From NCBI GenBank assembly GCA_018292915.2, contig JACVVK020000090.1, positions 1,330,001 to 1,394,000 on the forward strand: DNA of 64,000 nt. The letters run 5' to 3'. Below, piece after piece: positions 10,842 through 23,292 of this stretch. Position 1 is the stretch's first letter. The number at the start of each line of letters is the position of its first letter. The notes under the pieces are model-generated. The model was not told where the DNA came from, did no database searches, and saw only the letters and a program-made list of their open reading frames with translations. The position numbers and the translations under genes were made by a program. This DNA is from Batillaria attramentaria. Lineage: Eukaryota > Mollusca > Gastropoda > Batillariidae.

Positions 10842-13800
10842 CATACCGAGTTTGCACGTGCAGCTGGCGACACCGCTCTCTTCATCGACGGCAGTCCACT
10901 CTGCCTCTATCCAGACTTCGGTTCCGCTGACCTGACCTTCACCTTCGTATCTCGGTACCACCTTGACTTGTGTAATTTCTGGCGGCGTTCTGTCCACGGT
11001 GATTGGCTGTGAAATGAAGCGTGACCAATGGCCGGCGTGGTTCTCGACATGCACGGTTGCGTAGAGGGGTAGACCATGCTGTAAGTGCACGTTCACCAGA
11101 GCGTGACCGCTGTGACCTACCGGGATCAAAGGTTTTACCTGAAGACCTCCAGGTGTTGTTCCCAAACCCGCCATCATGGACCGGATTCCCGACTCTTCGT
11201 CGCGGATGCGCGCGCAGACGGAAACTGAATATTCTGACATATGGTGGATGGTGACGGAATCTTGTTCAGATTGTGAAGTCTTCTTGCAGTGGTATAATTC
11301 TGCAGAGAGTTTTGCTCCGGTATTCGCTTCCACGGTGACGGACAATGTTCGATTAGCAGTCGCTGGGACGACTAGTTCGTGTTCTGCTGAGGCGTTGCCT
11401 GACTGCGTGAACTTGAAATACAACGGCATCTTCAATTCCGCGAATGTGATGTACCCTCCTGCCTGAGGCTGAAGACGGACAGCATTGATCACGATCTTCA
11501 CTAGTTCGTCTCGAGCTGACTCCTCGACAAAGAACTTCGCGAGATAGGTGTCTTGGTGAACTGATGGGGAGTGAGTGAGTTCCATGTTCTTGCTGTCGAC
11601 GGCGTGGTACTTGTCACAGGTAATGCCAGCAGGAGGCGTCGTGTCGATGAGGATGGGATCAGATGCTGCAGGCTCACTTTCCAGTCCGGCAGCGTCTATT
11701 GCCTTGACCAGCACTCGGTAACTGAAAACGAACAAATACGAAAAACAAATCAGCAATAACAGAAACACAAACACAAACACACAGAAAACGAATACAATAT
11801 CACTTAAAGCGGTTACGCATGATAAATCCATTACACTCAATATTAATGTCAGAGGTTACGTCAAAATAAACACTTCATTCAAAAGCTACCGAAGTATTTT
11901 TATTTCTTCTTCTACTAGTTCTAGTCTGAAAACGAATAATACCACTGCAAATGGAACACGCGTTATTGGGAATGAGTAAACCTCACAAGAAACACTGTAA
12001 CTGCTGAAGATGTAAATCTACATATAAGCTTAGTACATGGCTTCGCACTTACTGGTGAGTGTTTAGGACAAACTGTTACGAGATAGGAGGATGCACATTA
12101 TACAGACGGTTTACAATCCACTGTGCTGTTTACCTGTGCTTATCCTGAAGCGTGACTCCCTCAAAAATGTACTCCGCCTGAACCCCGGCATCCTGGAAAC
12201 CTACAACTGGGACGGCTGTATCATTGACGTCATACAGTGCCACGTGGTATGACGTCACCCCGGAGTGCCTGTCGTCAAAGCCGTGCCAAGAAACGTGCAT
12301 GGTGGTGGTGGAGGACTGGGCGTGGCGGTTGGTGTGTCCGTGGGTGTTGAAGACGACGCCAGCGACAGGGGGTATGACGTCAACAACGACCCCGTCAGAG
12401 ACAGCTGTCGTCATCAGGCCCGCGCCGTTGACAGCACGCACTGTGATGTAATAGCGGGTGCCTCTCTCTAGGCTGACCGTGGGAAGTGTCCAGGTCGTGT
12501 TGGAGCCCACGTGTGTCCTCCTCACAAAGTCTTCGGCTGTAAGAAATACAAGAGAACGTCAAATCCGTTACGACACCATGCACTAAATTTACAAGTTACC
12601 TTAGTTACTTGGAAATAATAATTTATACTGTAGATAAGTTATACATGTTCTGGCTGCTTTGATTTTGAAAATAACAACAAGAATAAATAAATAAATAATT
12701 TTTTTTTCAAGATGAATGTTGAAAAAAATTCGATTGTAATCACATTTGTTCAAAGGTGCCATAAATCAATTGGCGCTCCTGATACTGCTTAATGCGGCTG
12801 AGGTAAGGCTCGTTTTAAGATCATGCTCCTTGACACGTACGTGACCAGTACTGACAACAACAGAGCCAGAACTGTACAGCAGCTTTTTTTTTCTTCAACT
12901 GTGGACTGTTAACTCACCGTAAGGAGAGGTCCCCACCCAGATCTCGTAGCGGACGACCTGACTCTGAGGATCACGGAACACGCCATCCCAGCATGCAGTG
13001 ACCTGTGGCTCTGTAGTGACGTAATCTATATCTTGAAGACAGGTTTCGTTCGATTCGACGACTGCTCCACCTCTTCGTACTTGCGGTGGAGTGTGGTCGA
13101 CCACAACTGGCGATGACGTAACAGTCACGTGGTCTTCGGAAGATAGCCAAGTGCGGACGTGCAGAATGTACCTCTGACCTGAGTTCAGAACTCGTTTTCC
13201 CGGTAAGCAATGCACGGCGTCCATGTTGCGTCCTACGTCGTGCCAAATGGTTTCGTTCTGAACGAAGAAGACGCCTTCTCCAGCCGACATATTGGCAAGA
13301 CCGAAGCTCCACTCAAAGCGTGAAATATTCTGTAGTAAACTGGGATCGGACAGGTCCCAGTGACCTTCCAGGCACTTGACTGAGGTGGTGATGTCTTGCT
13401 GTTTCGATCGCAGGCCGATGTAGGGGACGATCTGAACGTCTTTGGCTGCGGGGTGAGAAGCTACGATCTCGCTGCAAGAGGTGCGGTTTGCTTTACAAAG
13501 GCCTCTCTCCGCCGCACATGCGCACTCACCCGTGCAGTACGACGCTACGCATGAGTGACGTACGGAAATCAGTGAACCGACAGTACCGTTGGAACCGTCA
13601 ACAAAGACTTGAAATTCCATGCGCGCGATTGGACTCCGGAGTCCAAGACCATTTTTAGCAAAGATGCTCAAGTGCAGAACATCACCCATTTCCAGCTCTT
13701 GCTTCAATTCGAGTGTCCACCGCTGACTTCTCGTGTCATTGTCGTGAAGAACTTCTACCTGACCATCGGACAACTCTTCGCCGTTGTAGCGTCTTCCTGC

Positions 13801-14307
13801 GCTCAGGTAGTAGGCAGCAACGCCAGATTCCGCATCGGCGAACGCTCTCCAGGTGACGTTTATTCTAGTTACAGGGTTTCCAGCAACAAGCGACGTTGTC
13901 TTCACCCAAGCTAAGGGACTTTCGAAAGTTCCCCGAACAGGCGGAGTAGAGTCAATGAGAATCAGAGAGGAATTGGCTGTGGTGCAAAGACCAGCAGCGT
14001 TACAAGCTGTGACCACGGCCCAGTAATGGTCACCGTCCAGGAGGAGCTTGTCCACTTCCAACGGCAAAATCATCTGAAAATAAAATATCCCTTTTGTTCC
14101 CATTAATCTTGTGGAAATAGAAGAAAGCAACAGATTGGCAAGGCGTTCAGCGTTGGTTGTATTTTTATGGGGACAGTGGCTGGCATGTCATATCTGAGGA
14201 GGCTTCGGAGGGGGGGGGGGGGGGAGGGGGGAGGAGGGGGGTGGGTGTTGGAGGCATGAAATCTGATGACGGCATAACTGGGATGGTTTCATGTAGACTA
14301 CGACTGG

Positions 14308-14365
<58 letters not shown>

Positions 14366-15202
14366 TTATCTACTACTGACACATGAACTGATTCATTTTA
14401 AAAATAATGAGTCGATGATGACGAGTACAAGAACAACGAATAAGACGTTATTCATTATGATCACGATTGTCATGAACACTGGAAAATAAGATAATAACTG
14501 ACAATACAATACACACTGAATGCATCGTCACAAAAAATAACAACAGCAACAACAAGTAAGTCTCTTTACCTCCGTATCAGTAGCCACAGTAACTGGATCA
14601 GCGACAAGCCTGCCCGTCAGTTGACTGCGAATGCTGACAGTCTGACTCGCCACTGAGCTGTCAGGGTCCCGGAACTGCCAAACAAGCCGGAGAACAGAAC
14701 GGTCACGCTGAGCGATGACTGGGCTTCCGTCGTCCACAGACAGGAATTCAGGGGAGACGACAACTTCCGGTGGCGTAACATCAACTGAAACAGTTAAATA
14801 TGAAAAATGAAGGTCACATGTCCTGCTGTGTTATTGTGTGAATGTGTGTGTGTGGAGGGGGGGGGGGGTTGGGGGCGCCAAAGAACCCCTCCCCTCCCCC
14901 TTCCCTTTTTTGACGAGAGTGTGTGGGAGGAGGAGGGGGGAGGGATGGTTTACCTTGGAAGCTGTCTGATGTACTGACAACGTCAAGTCCTGCAGGATTT
15001 CGCGCGCGGACAGTGACGTAGAGGGGCGTGGCCACCGGAAGTGCTATACCCGACCGGACAGTCGCCTGAGACAGCATCGTGTGTACAGGTGGCGCCACGT
15101 CACATCCGCCGGATGTCGTCCCCACACACCACCAGAACTCTGAGATGCCGGTCTGGGGGTCAGAGAAACCCGTCCATTGTACTGGCAGTGAAGAACTGAA
15201 AC

Positions 15203-15275
<73 letters not shown>

Positions 15276-18200
15276 GTGATATGGCAAACCAGTCAATCTC
15301 CTATCGGAAAATGCAAAATTTAAAGGTGCGTGATTTGATTATATGATATGATATGATATAATATTACATGAATTAAATGCCAAACAAAATGGCTTGTTTT
15401 TATTTCATCTTTGTATGCCTCCTTTGATTGGCCAGACCGACCATGGTGCAAATCATTTATAGCACTGCCGGAAACTGCCGAATACATACAATGAAAAAAA
15501 ACAAACCCAAACCATCATGAAGCACAAGTCACGGAAGAATATTAGAATGTATCACTTAATTGAAGTGAGTAGTGACTCTCTTAATTTCAAGCACTACAGA
15601 CTTACTTGTGTCCAAGATACTTGCTGTGGTGCCCGTCAAATCCGACAACCACTCGACCGGGTGTGGGAGGGGAGTTGTCAAAAGTCAGACTGCTGGATGA
15701 CGTCATCCGGCACAACGCCGCCTTGTTGCACGCCTCCACTGTGGTGTAATATCTCTTGCCTTGCGCCAGCTCTCGCCTCCAGACATAAACTGCCAGAAAG
15801 GAAACCCAAGGCTTCTTTGAGTTAGTTTTGCACAAAATATTTCTGGAGGGGATGAACTTTTTTCCGACCTGTTAGAGACCGTAAAAAAAATCGGCATTTA
15901 ACTGTGGGTGAACAAATCGGTCATTGCTGTGAACGCCAAGTTTTTCAAAAAGTGTCACTTAGCAAGCCAGTTCGTGCTTTGCAAATAGGCCAACGCCATC
16001 AGATTATTGTGCAATTTTTCGTTGATCTAAGGATATCTAGTTAAATACTTTTCCTAAACAAACAGCCATTCTCTGGGGATATTCTGTGACTCATCACACT
16101 TACACGTCTGCAGCCCAACATAGGTTAAGGGATGTACGTCCGTCTGACCAGGCTGTGATCCGAGTCCCACTCTATAGTAGTGCAGGCCTGAGTGGGGGTC
16201 ATTGAAACCTGACCAGTGAACCCGGTACACACCGACCTCTGTACTGTAGGCTCTATGGTCCTGCAGTGTACACAGAATTGCAGCTTCGTGAGGAAATTCA
16301 GCAATGGTGTCCAACGACATACGCTAACGCAAAAAAAGGACAGAAACTTGATTGATAATTATATGGATTCTTTCAAATAATAAAGAATATATTGAGTAGA
16401 TGATTAGCCACTGGAAGTGGCGACATTGAACACTCATTTAGAATCGACAACGTAATACTTACTGTACTGTTTGACGCGCTGTTCCACACAGTACCCGGTC
16501 CTGGCGGTGTGCTGTCTATGATGAAGGGCTCTGACTGTACCAGGGTAGACATGCCTGCTTTGTTGGTCAGCTATCAGAACAGATTTACAGTTTTCTTTAG
16601 TGTACTACTCGTAGACGAATGCAGTAGTAAAACTGAAGGGTATATTCCTACCTCCTATTTAGAGTAAGACTGAAATCCACGATTATTTCAATAAACGGGT
16701 TACTCAGTGGCACAGTTTTTATGTTTTGTCCTTTTTTGGACAAGTAAGGGTGATATGAAAAGGGCATGGAAAATAAACAAAGAAAGATGGAAGCATAACG
16801 AAACTCTCCTGCTCAGTAATGAGGTACCAGCATCGCACCAGCTTGGCTATCCCCATAGTCATTTGATAAAGGATGAAACGTACCAGGTAACATGCATTTT
16901 ACCTTCAGTAGCGCTACATAGGAATGGCCATCCACCAGACGGGATGTCTGCGTAAGCAGTGCTGAGTCTCCATGGCAACGTTCAAACGGGATCACTTCCT
17001 CCTGCCCCTCCTCAGAAACGATCGCCACCTTGCAGCAAGATGGTAACGTCGTTAATATTGTTAATATAAAGAAAGAGAGAACACTACCTGACTCCTACAA
17101 CCCCCCCCCCCCTTAAAAAATAACAACCAGAAGCAGAACACAGGCTTAAAAGTTTGAGTATCACTTTAGTGTAAAACAAATACCATTTAAAAAACAAAAC
17201 AAAACGTATTCCATTCAACGGTAGTCTTGTCGAGTAGCAAGAGTAAAGATCTTACAAACTGAATTGAACCACACCTCTATAGTGTCAATTCCACTCTCCA
17301 GATCTTCTACTCCTTCCCAGCGAATCGGCAACTCGTGCCCGGGCACAAATCGTTCCTGAGTGATCGTCCCTGCTGCCACGCGACCAACGACAGGTGGCGT
17401 GGTGTCGACGATGACTGCTTGTGACCAAGACTCGGACGTGTGACCAACGCGATCTTTCGCTGAAGAGAGAACGAGACCAAGCTTGAATTTATAGGTCACC
17501 AATTTCCAAGGTAGAAAGATACAGGGTGTTGCCACGAAAAATGGCGACTTCTGATAACTATTCAGAGACAGTAATTGCAACAAACGACTTCCTAAACACT
17601 TTCGACAAGTGTTGCCACCAGACCGGTCCTTTGCAGTTAACAGTAGGAAATTTAAGGGCGATGTTCTCTTCCCTTACCTTTGACTGTGGCAATGCAGTTC
17701 ACACCCGACGCAATACTGAGGCGTTCAAATGTCCAACTTGTCCGTTGTCCGACGTTCACAGAGTGAGCGATGTCCTCTCCCCCGGGGTAGCTCCCTGAAT
17801 TAAAGAGAAAACACCCCTAAGTGTCGGTAAATTGTTAGCAATATCAACCGAAAAACACCAGGACTACTTTTATGTTTTCAAAAGTTCTGTATAATTATTT
17901 AGTTCCAAGCAGGTCCACTTTCTTCCTGTTAAGAAAAAGATAGCTGCAGTAACCACACAACAGATCACCGAAGGAAAGCGTTGGAATTCTTATACTAAAG
18001 CTGAATAACTAAAGTTTTTCACTATAAAAAGCTAGGAATCCGATCAACTGACCACCTAAGCACAGGGAAAAAATAATGCATACAGCTTACCAAGGGAAAC
18101 AAAATAGGTGATTGTGACGTCATCAGGGAGCCGGGCAGCTTTCTTTTCGACGTCAGAAAACCCTCGCCACGTGACCAGCAGGTGACTTCCGTCAGGGAGA

Positions 18201-21200
18201 TAACCCGAGTCCGCATTGCTGATTATAACAGAGCCTGCCACTGGTGGAATGTCGTCTATGACGACACCGTCCCCGCAAACCTCATGGGACTGGTGGTCAG
18301 TCGCAGATACAGAGGCGCAAATGAAGTACACCTTGCCATCTTCCAATTTCGAGTCCGCTCGAGGAAAAACGACCTTCCCGTCAGTCGTACTTTTTGATGT
18401 CACACATTCAACATCGCCGGCACAGTTTCCGTCTACCGGCACCCGAGGACTTGTCGAGAGGAACCACGTGACTTCTCTCCCTTCACCGGCAGTTACTATG
18501 GCAGAAAGCAAGACGTCACTCCTGGCAAAGTCGAGGTCAAGGTCATATAGATCCTGAAGTTTGCTACCTAGCTGGCTGCTGTGAAGGAACTCGCTAAAGT
18601 CAGTTTCGCGGAGAGTTGAGTGAGCAAGTTCGATGACGTGAAATGGGTTGACCTGATTGAGGCTCCGAGTCCTTGGACGGAACGCTATGTGACAAGTTGG
18701 GTTTTCGGCCTTCCAGGGAAACATCGGATGGACGCACATGAACAAAGAACCCTGGGCAGTGCCGGTGTAGTCTACAGAGTCCTGTACCTGAAGCATAGGA
18801 TTCAGGAATTCACATACAGGCACGTACAAAATAATAAAAGAAAAGAAAGAGATCAGTGTCGAGTTGAAGACTCGTTATACACAATAAAATTATGACAAAC
18901 TTTCATTTGACAATCATGAACAGAAAGTGTGAATCCCCCCCCCCCTCCCCCCTCCATCTATAGAAAGAAAGAGGTCGTTTCAAAAAGGCGTTTCGTTCGA
19001 CATATTCTGCCCAGTACCAATTCAACTGATGTATTTACACATCCTGCACTCTCTAGAGTTTCGCGGTATGAATGTTAAAAGCGACAAAAGGGCTCAGCTA
19101 TGTTACCTGGATCTCAAAGCAGCTTTGAGACTCTCCAACCCGCCAGCCCGCTACCGGAGTCGAACCTGTGTCATCTCTCGCTATTGTCCACTTGAATACG
19201 CACGGCAGGAGTTGCCTGGAAGCTGAGATGTTGAAAGGTGGGGAAATGCTCGCTGCAAACTTTCCTTCAATGTTATTAGTCGACTGGCTGACTATCGTCG
19301 CTTCTTGAAAGTTGACAGATCTCGGGATGTTGTCATATTTAACCGGTTGGGAGGAAACGGCTGGGAGGCATTCATCGTCGAAACAGACGGACACATAGGA
19401 AGTGTATGAGTGACCCGGTAAAACAGTTTCCCCATGAACGTCGAGCTTTCTTTGTGATGGATGGAGACGTTGTTCAGCCAGACGACACTGCAGATGCCTG
19501 TACTTGTCTTTCTTCTGACCCTCGTGCATACAGTCCTCGTCTACGATCTCGACCTTGAGGTATTTAGCAGCTTGTGTCCATGGTCCGGCCATCTCCCACG
19601 TGACTGACACGTGATCGTCCAATACTGGCAGCAGTGGAGGGTTCTTCAAACAATTTAGGATCTCTACGGTTGTGTTAGAAGAGACGGGGACGGGAAGCGT
19701 GGCCTTTACAGTGTTGGACTTGACGATCAGCTGGTATCCTTCTAGTGTCGTGTCCAGAAGCACCGCCTCATGAAACGTAATGCTTGGAATGAAGGGTGTG
19801 AACCTGACAAACAGTTTATCGCCTGGGTGAAGAGGGATGGATGTCGTGAGATTCAGGTCCAGCAAAGATGAAAGTGTCACCATCTCTGATCCTACGACGT
19901 CACTGCTCGAGCATCCCTTGCCGTTAAACACCATCAGCTTGTTGCCTGCGTCGAGTCTTGGGATCATGCGAAAACCGTCTGAAGACAGAATGGTGGTTCC
20001 TCCCGAACTGGTCGCTCTGATGACGGAGTACAGCTTCGAATACACGGGCAGATACGTCGCATTGAAGCAAACAGGACTGTTGTTCTCTGCCTGGGAATAG
20101 CGCAAAACGTCGTCGATGGCAGGGTCAGTGCCGAGTCCAACCTCCACAGTGACTTCATCCTCATGGTGGAACCCGCTCCAGGCGACGCAGACTTCATCCC
20201 TCTGGAGAATGACGTCAACGTCCTTCGTGAACTCATGCAGCTCTTCTTTCACAACCGGCTGCGGAACTGGTGGTGTGTTTGCCTCAGTAGTCGGACCTTC
20301 TGAAGTGGTCGTGCTCCCATTACCTACGGACGCGACTGGAGTTGTAGAAACATCGTCTGTTGTGGGCATTACAGGTGTTGACGGAAGAATCCCAAGTCCA
20401 GTTTTCAGGACATCAGTTACAACAGCGTGACTCGGTGGATAGTGAGCTGGAAGCCGAACCGAGGACGTGTTGATTGACGTCACGTGACCCGCAGCGTTAC
20501 TGACATGAAGCTGGAAGAAAAAGGAAAGACCCTGTTCCGTGTCGTGCGCGTGCAGAGCTCTGACTGGATAACGAGCACATCCGCTGATGTTGTTAGAACG
20601 GCATTGAGCAAGGGCTGAATCAGGCATGGAGAGAAACGGGGTGACGAAGGCATCGGTATGACCTGGCAGAGATAAAGTCAGATGATAGTTAATCCAAACA
20701 GATTCATGTGTGTTTTGAGTTTACTTTTGGTTGGACTGTTGCTTCCTCGGACGTTAGTGTGTATTAAGTCAACACCACAATACAGTAACTTAAACTTAAT
20801 CCACAGATACATATTCTCGCCAATCAAAGAATACGATAACTTACTGGTGTGAAAGTTGTGAAAGGTGACAGTTCATTAAAAAGGACAATCAGTAATTGGT
20901 GCAGTCGGAGAAAAAGATCTTACTAACCCACGCGGTACGTCACATCAAACTCGACGCCTGCCGGTTGCTCGGAGTCTTTGAAGACATGCTTGTTCCATTT
21001 TGTGACCAGAAAATCGCCATCCACTTCCGCTGTCAGAAGCTGTGTGACGTCAGGCGGCGTGACGTCAATGATGACAGGCCCCAGCGTGAGTTGTACTTGC
21101 AGCCCGGCCTTGCTGAGCGCCCTGAGGAAGACGAAGAAGACGGCGCCGTGACCCAGTCCCGAGTGACGCGCGTGGTACGAGTGATGTCCGTGTGTGGGGG

Positions 21201-23209
21201 TGAAGGGCAGGAGGTCTGGAGCTGAGGCCGTGGTCCTGTCTCTCCCCATCCCCACGTGGTACTCCTCCATCTCGCTCTCTTCGTCTTCGAATGCCCAGGT
21301 CAGTCTCAGGTAGTCTGACGGCAAGATGATGTAATCGTCTTCGGTAGTCATCGGCAGTCTTCGGCAAAGATCGTCAGATACTTCTTCATCCAAAGTGTCG
21401 TCAGACGAAAGCGGCAGGTGGTCGGAGCTGACGTGGGACGTATTGCCCGAACACAGGCTGACACACTCATTTGTTTTTGCCAGTCGCACTCTTGTCAGGT
21501 TAGCGTTCAAAAGCCAAGGTTGGTCGGGCTTCGTACAGGAGATTGACCGCCCGGCTCTGGCGTGAATAGCAGACACGTTGCGCAGAAGTGGTGGAGATTT
21601 ATCTAAGACGATGCCGTCTGAACACGCCACCCGAGATGGCTGCATGGCTCCGTTGTAGGCAACAACACTCGTGAAAAAGCGACCTGCGAAATACACTCAT
21701 GCGGAAATATTTGTGGATATACCGTGAATATAGTTTTGCATATAGCGTGAATATTATCGAACAAAATCACGGACGAAATTCTAACTGACCTCACGTCAAA
21801 TTTGACACCCAGACAGTCAGCTGGTATGAGGAAGTTGGCATATATATGTACAACTCTTGAAAATACACTGTTGCAGAACTAAAGTAAAACGTGTAGTAGA
21901 GTAAAACTAAATCACTAAATAATTCAAATGGTGTGGACAGGCCCGGTCTTTCTGTTCATTTTTTGTTACATTAAATCTTAACATATATATGAGGAATAAA
22001 TAGGTTGGCACTTTACCTTCAGAAGGAAATCGGATTGTTGCCATGTTGTCTCCTTCCACTTCCGTAGCGTTGTCAGCAGCGTCCATTTCTTCATCAGTCA
22101 GACACCGGTCAGCCAGCACCACCCGGTACAGCAGGATGCCGCTCTCGTGGTCCAGGAAACCATGCCAACGCACGTGCACCACGTCACTGCTCGTGAAGTC
22201 CATCTCAGCCCGGTCGTCGTCACTCAGTCCCTCCAGGACCACGCCCACAGTTGGCGGAGACTCGTCAATCAGAATGTCAATCATCTGTCTGGAGTGGAGA
22301 CTGGCGTGGTTGGTGGCAGTGATGGTGATGTAGTACTCACGGTGATGTTGTCCGTCATTAGTGTTGTTACTCACCAGGCTGGTAAAGGTGAAGATGTGTT
22401 GTTGGACCTCACACTCACCCACGGATGGACAATAGCAATGTTCTGTTCCGTTGCAGTCCGTCTAAAAAAAAGAGTGTTTTTTTTTTTTGAAAGCGTACGC
22501 ACAATAAGCTAATAAAAGAATTCAATACAAACAGATACATTCATGGGGGTGGGGTGGGGGGGGGGGTGGAGAGAGAGAGAGAGAGAGAGAGAGAGCCAAA
22601 AACATCAGACACGCACACACAGGACAAGAGACAAAAAAGACCCTGACCTTGTTTTGTGTTTTTAGTATATATTGATCTTTTCTAACAGGCTAACAGTCCC
22701 TTTCTCTGAAAACCACAATATGCGTACAGAATTTTGCATACATGACCTGTTGTTCTCATGTTCTGTGTTATCTCACTGTTCCCTGTTTAACGTGGTAATC
22801 ACAGCAGTGATTTTACTCACCGCATTTCCCAGGCGATTCACTCCAAGAGCTCCATTCCCAAGGTCAGCAGCGAGGTCACGTGTCCCTAAGGTCCACTCCA
22901 GGGTCTTGATGCCGCTGTGAGGGTCGGCGGCGCGCACCAGTAACAGCATGCTGGACAGGTCAGTGGTGTTGTGCACGTACAACCCGTCCCGTCCAAACCT
23001 GCCGCGTAGTCCCTCGATACTGACACTGGGACCCGTGTGATCGATACTCACTCGGACATTTTCCTCCTGTAAAAACAGCCACAGAAAACCGAAAACAAAC
23101 ACTTATGCAGAGTCCCTTTAACTCTTTGACGACGGAGCGCAATTTCTGACACACGATTTCCTTGTCAGAAATTGCGCTCCGTCGTCAAAGAGTTAATAAA
23201 TCTAATAGT

Positions 23210-23292
<83 letters not shown>

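Noticed and set aside
10611..10846. Extension of the gene A exon 27 frame past its donor
   Set aside because: The extra residues come from the (TG)n tract and intron sequence; gene B ends the exon at the same codon with a GT donor.
20116..20430. Plus-strand frames over the large exons
   Set aside because: They are antisense shadows of exon 15 and similar exons; only the minus-strand frames are conserved between A and B.
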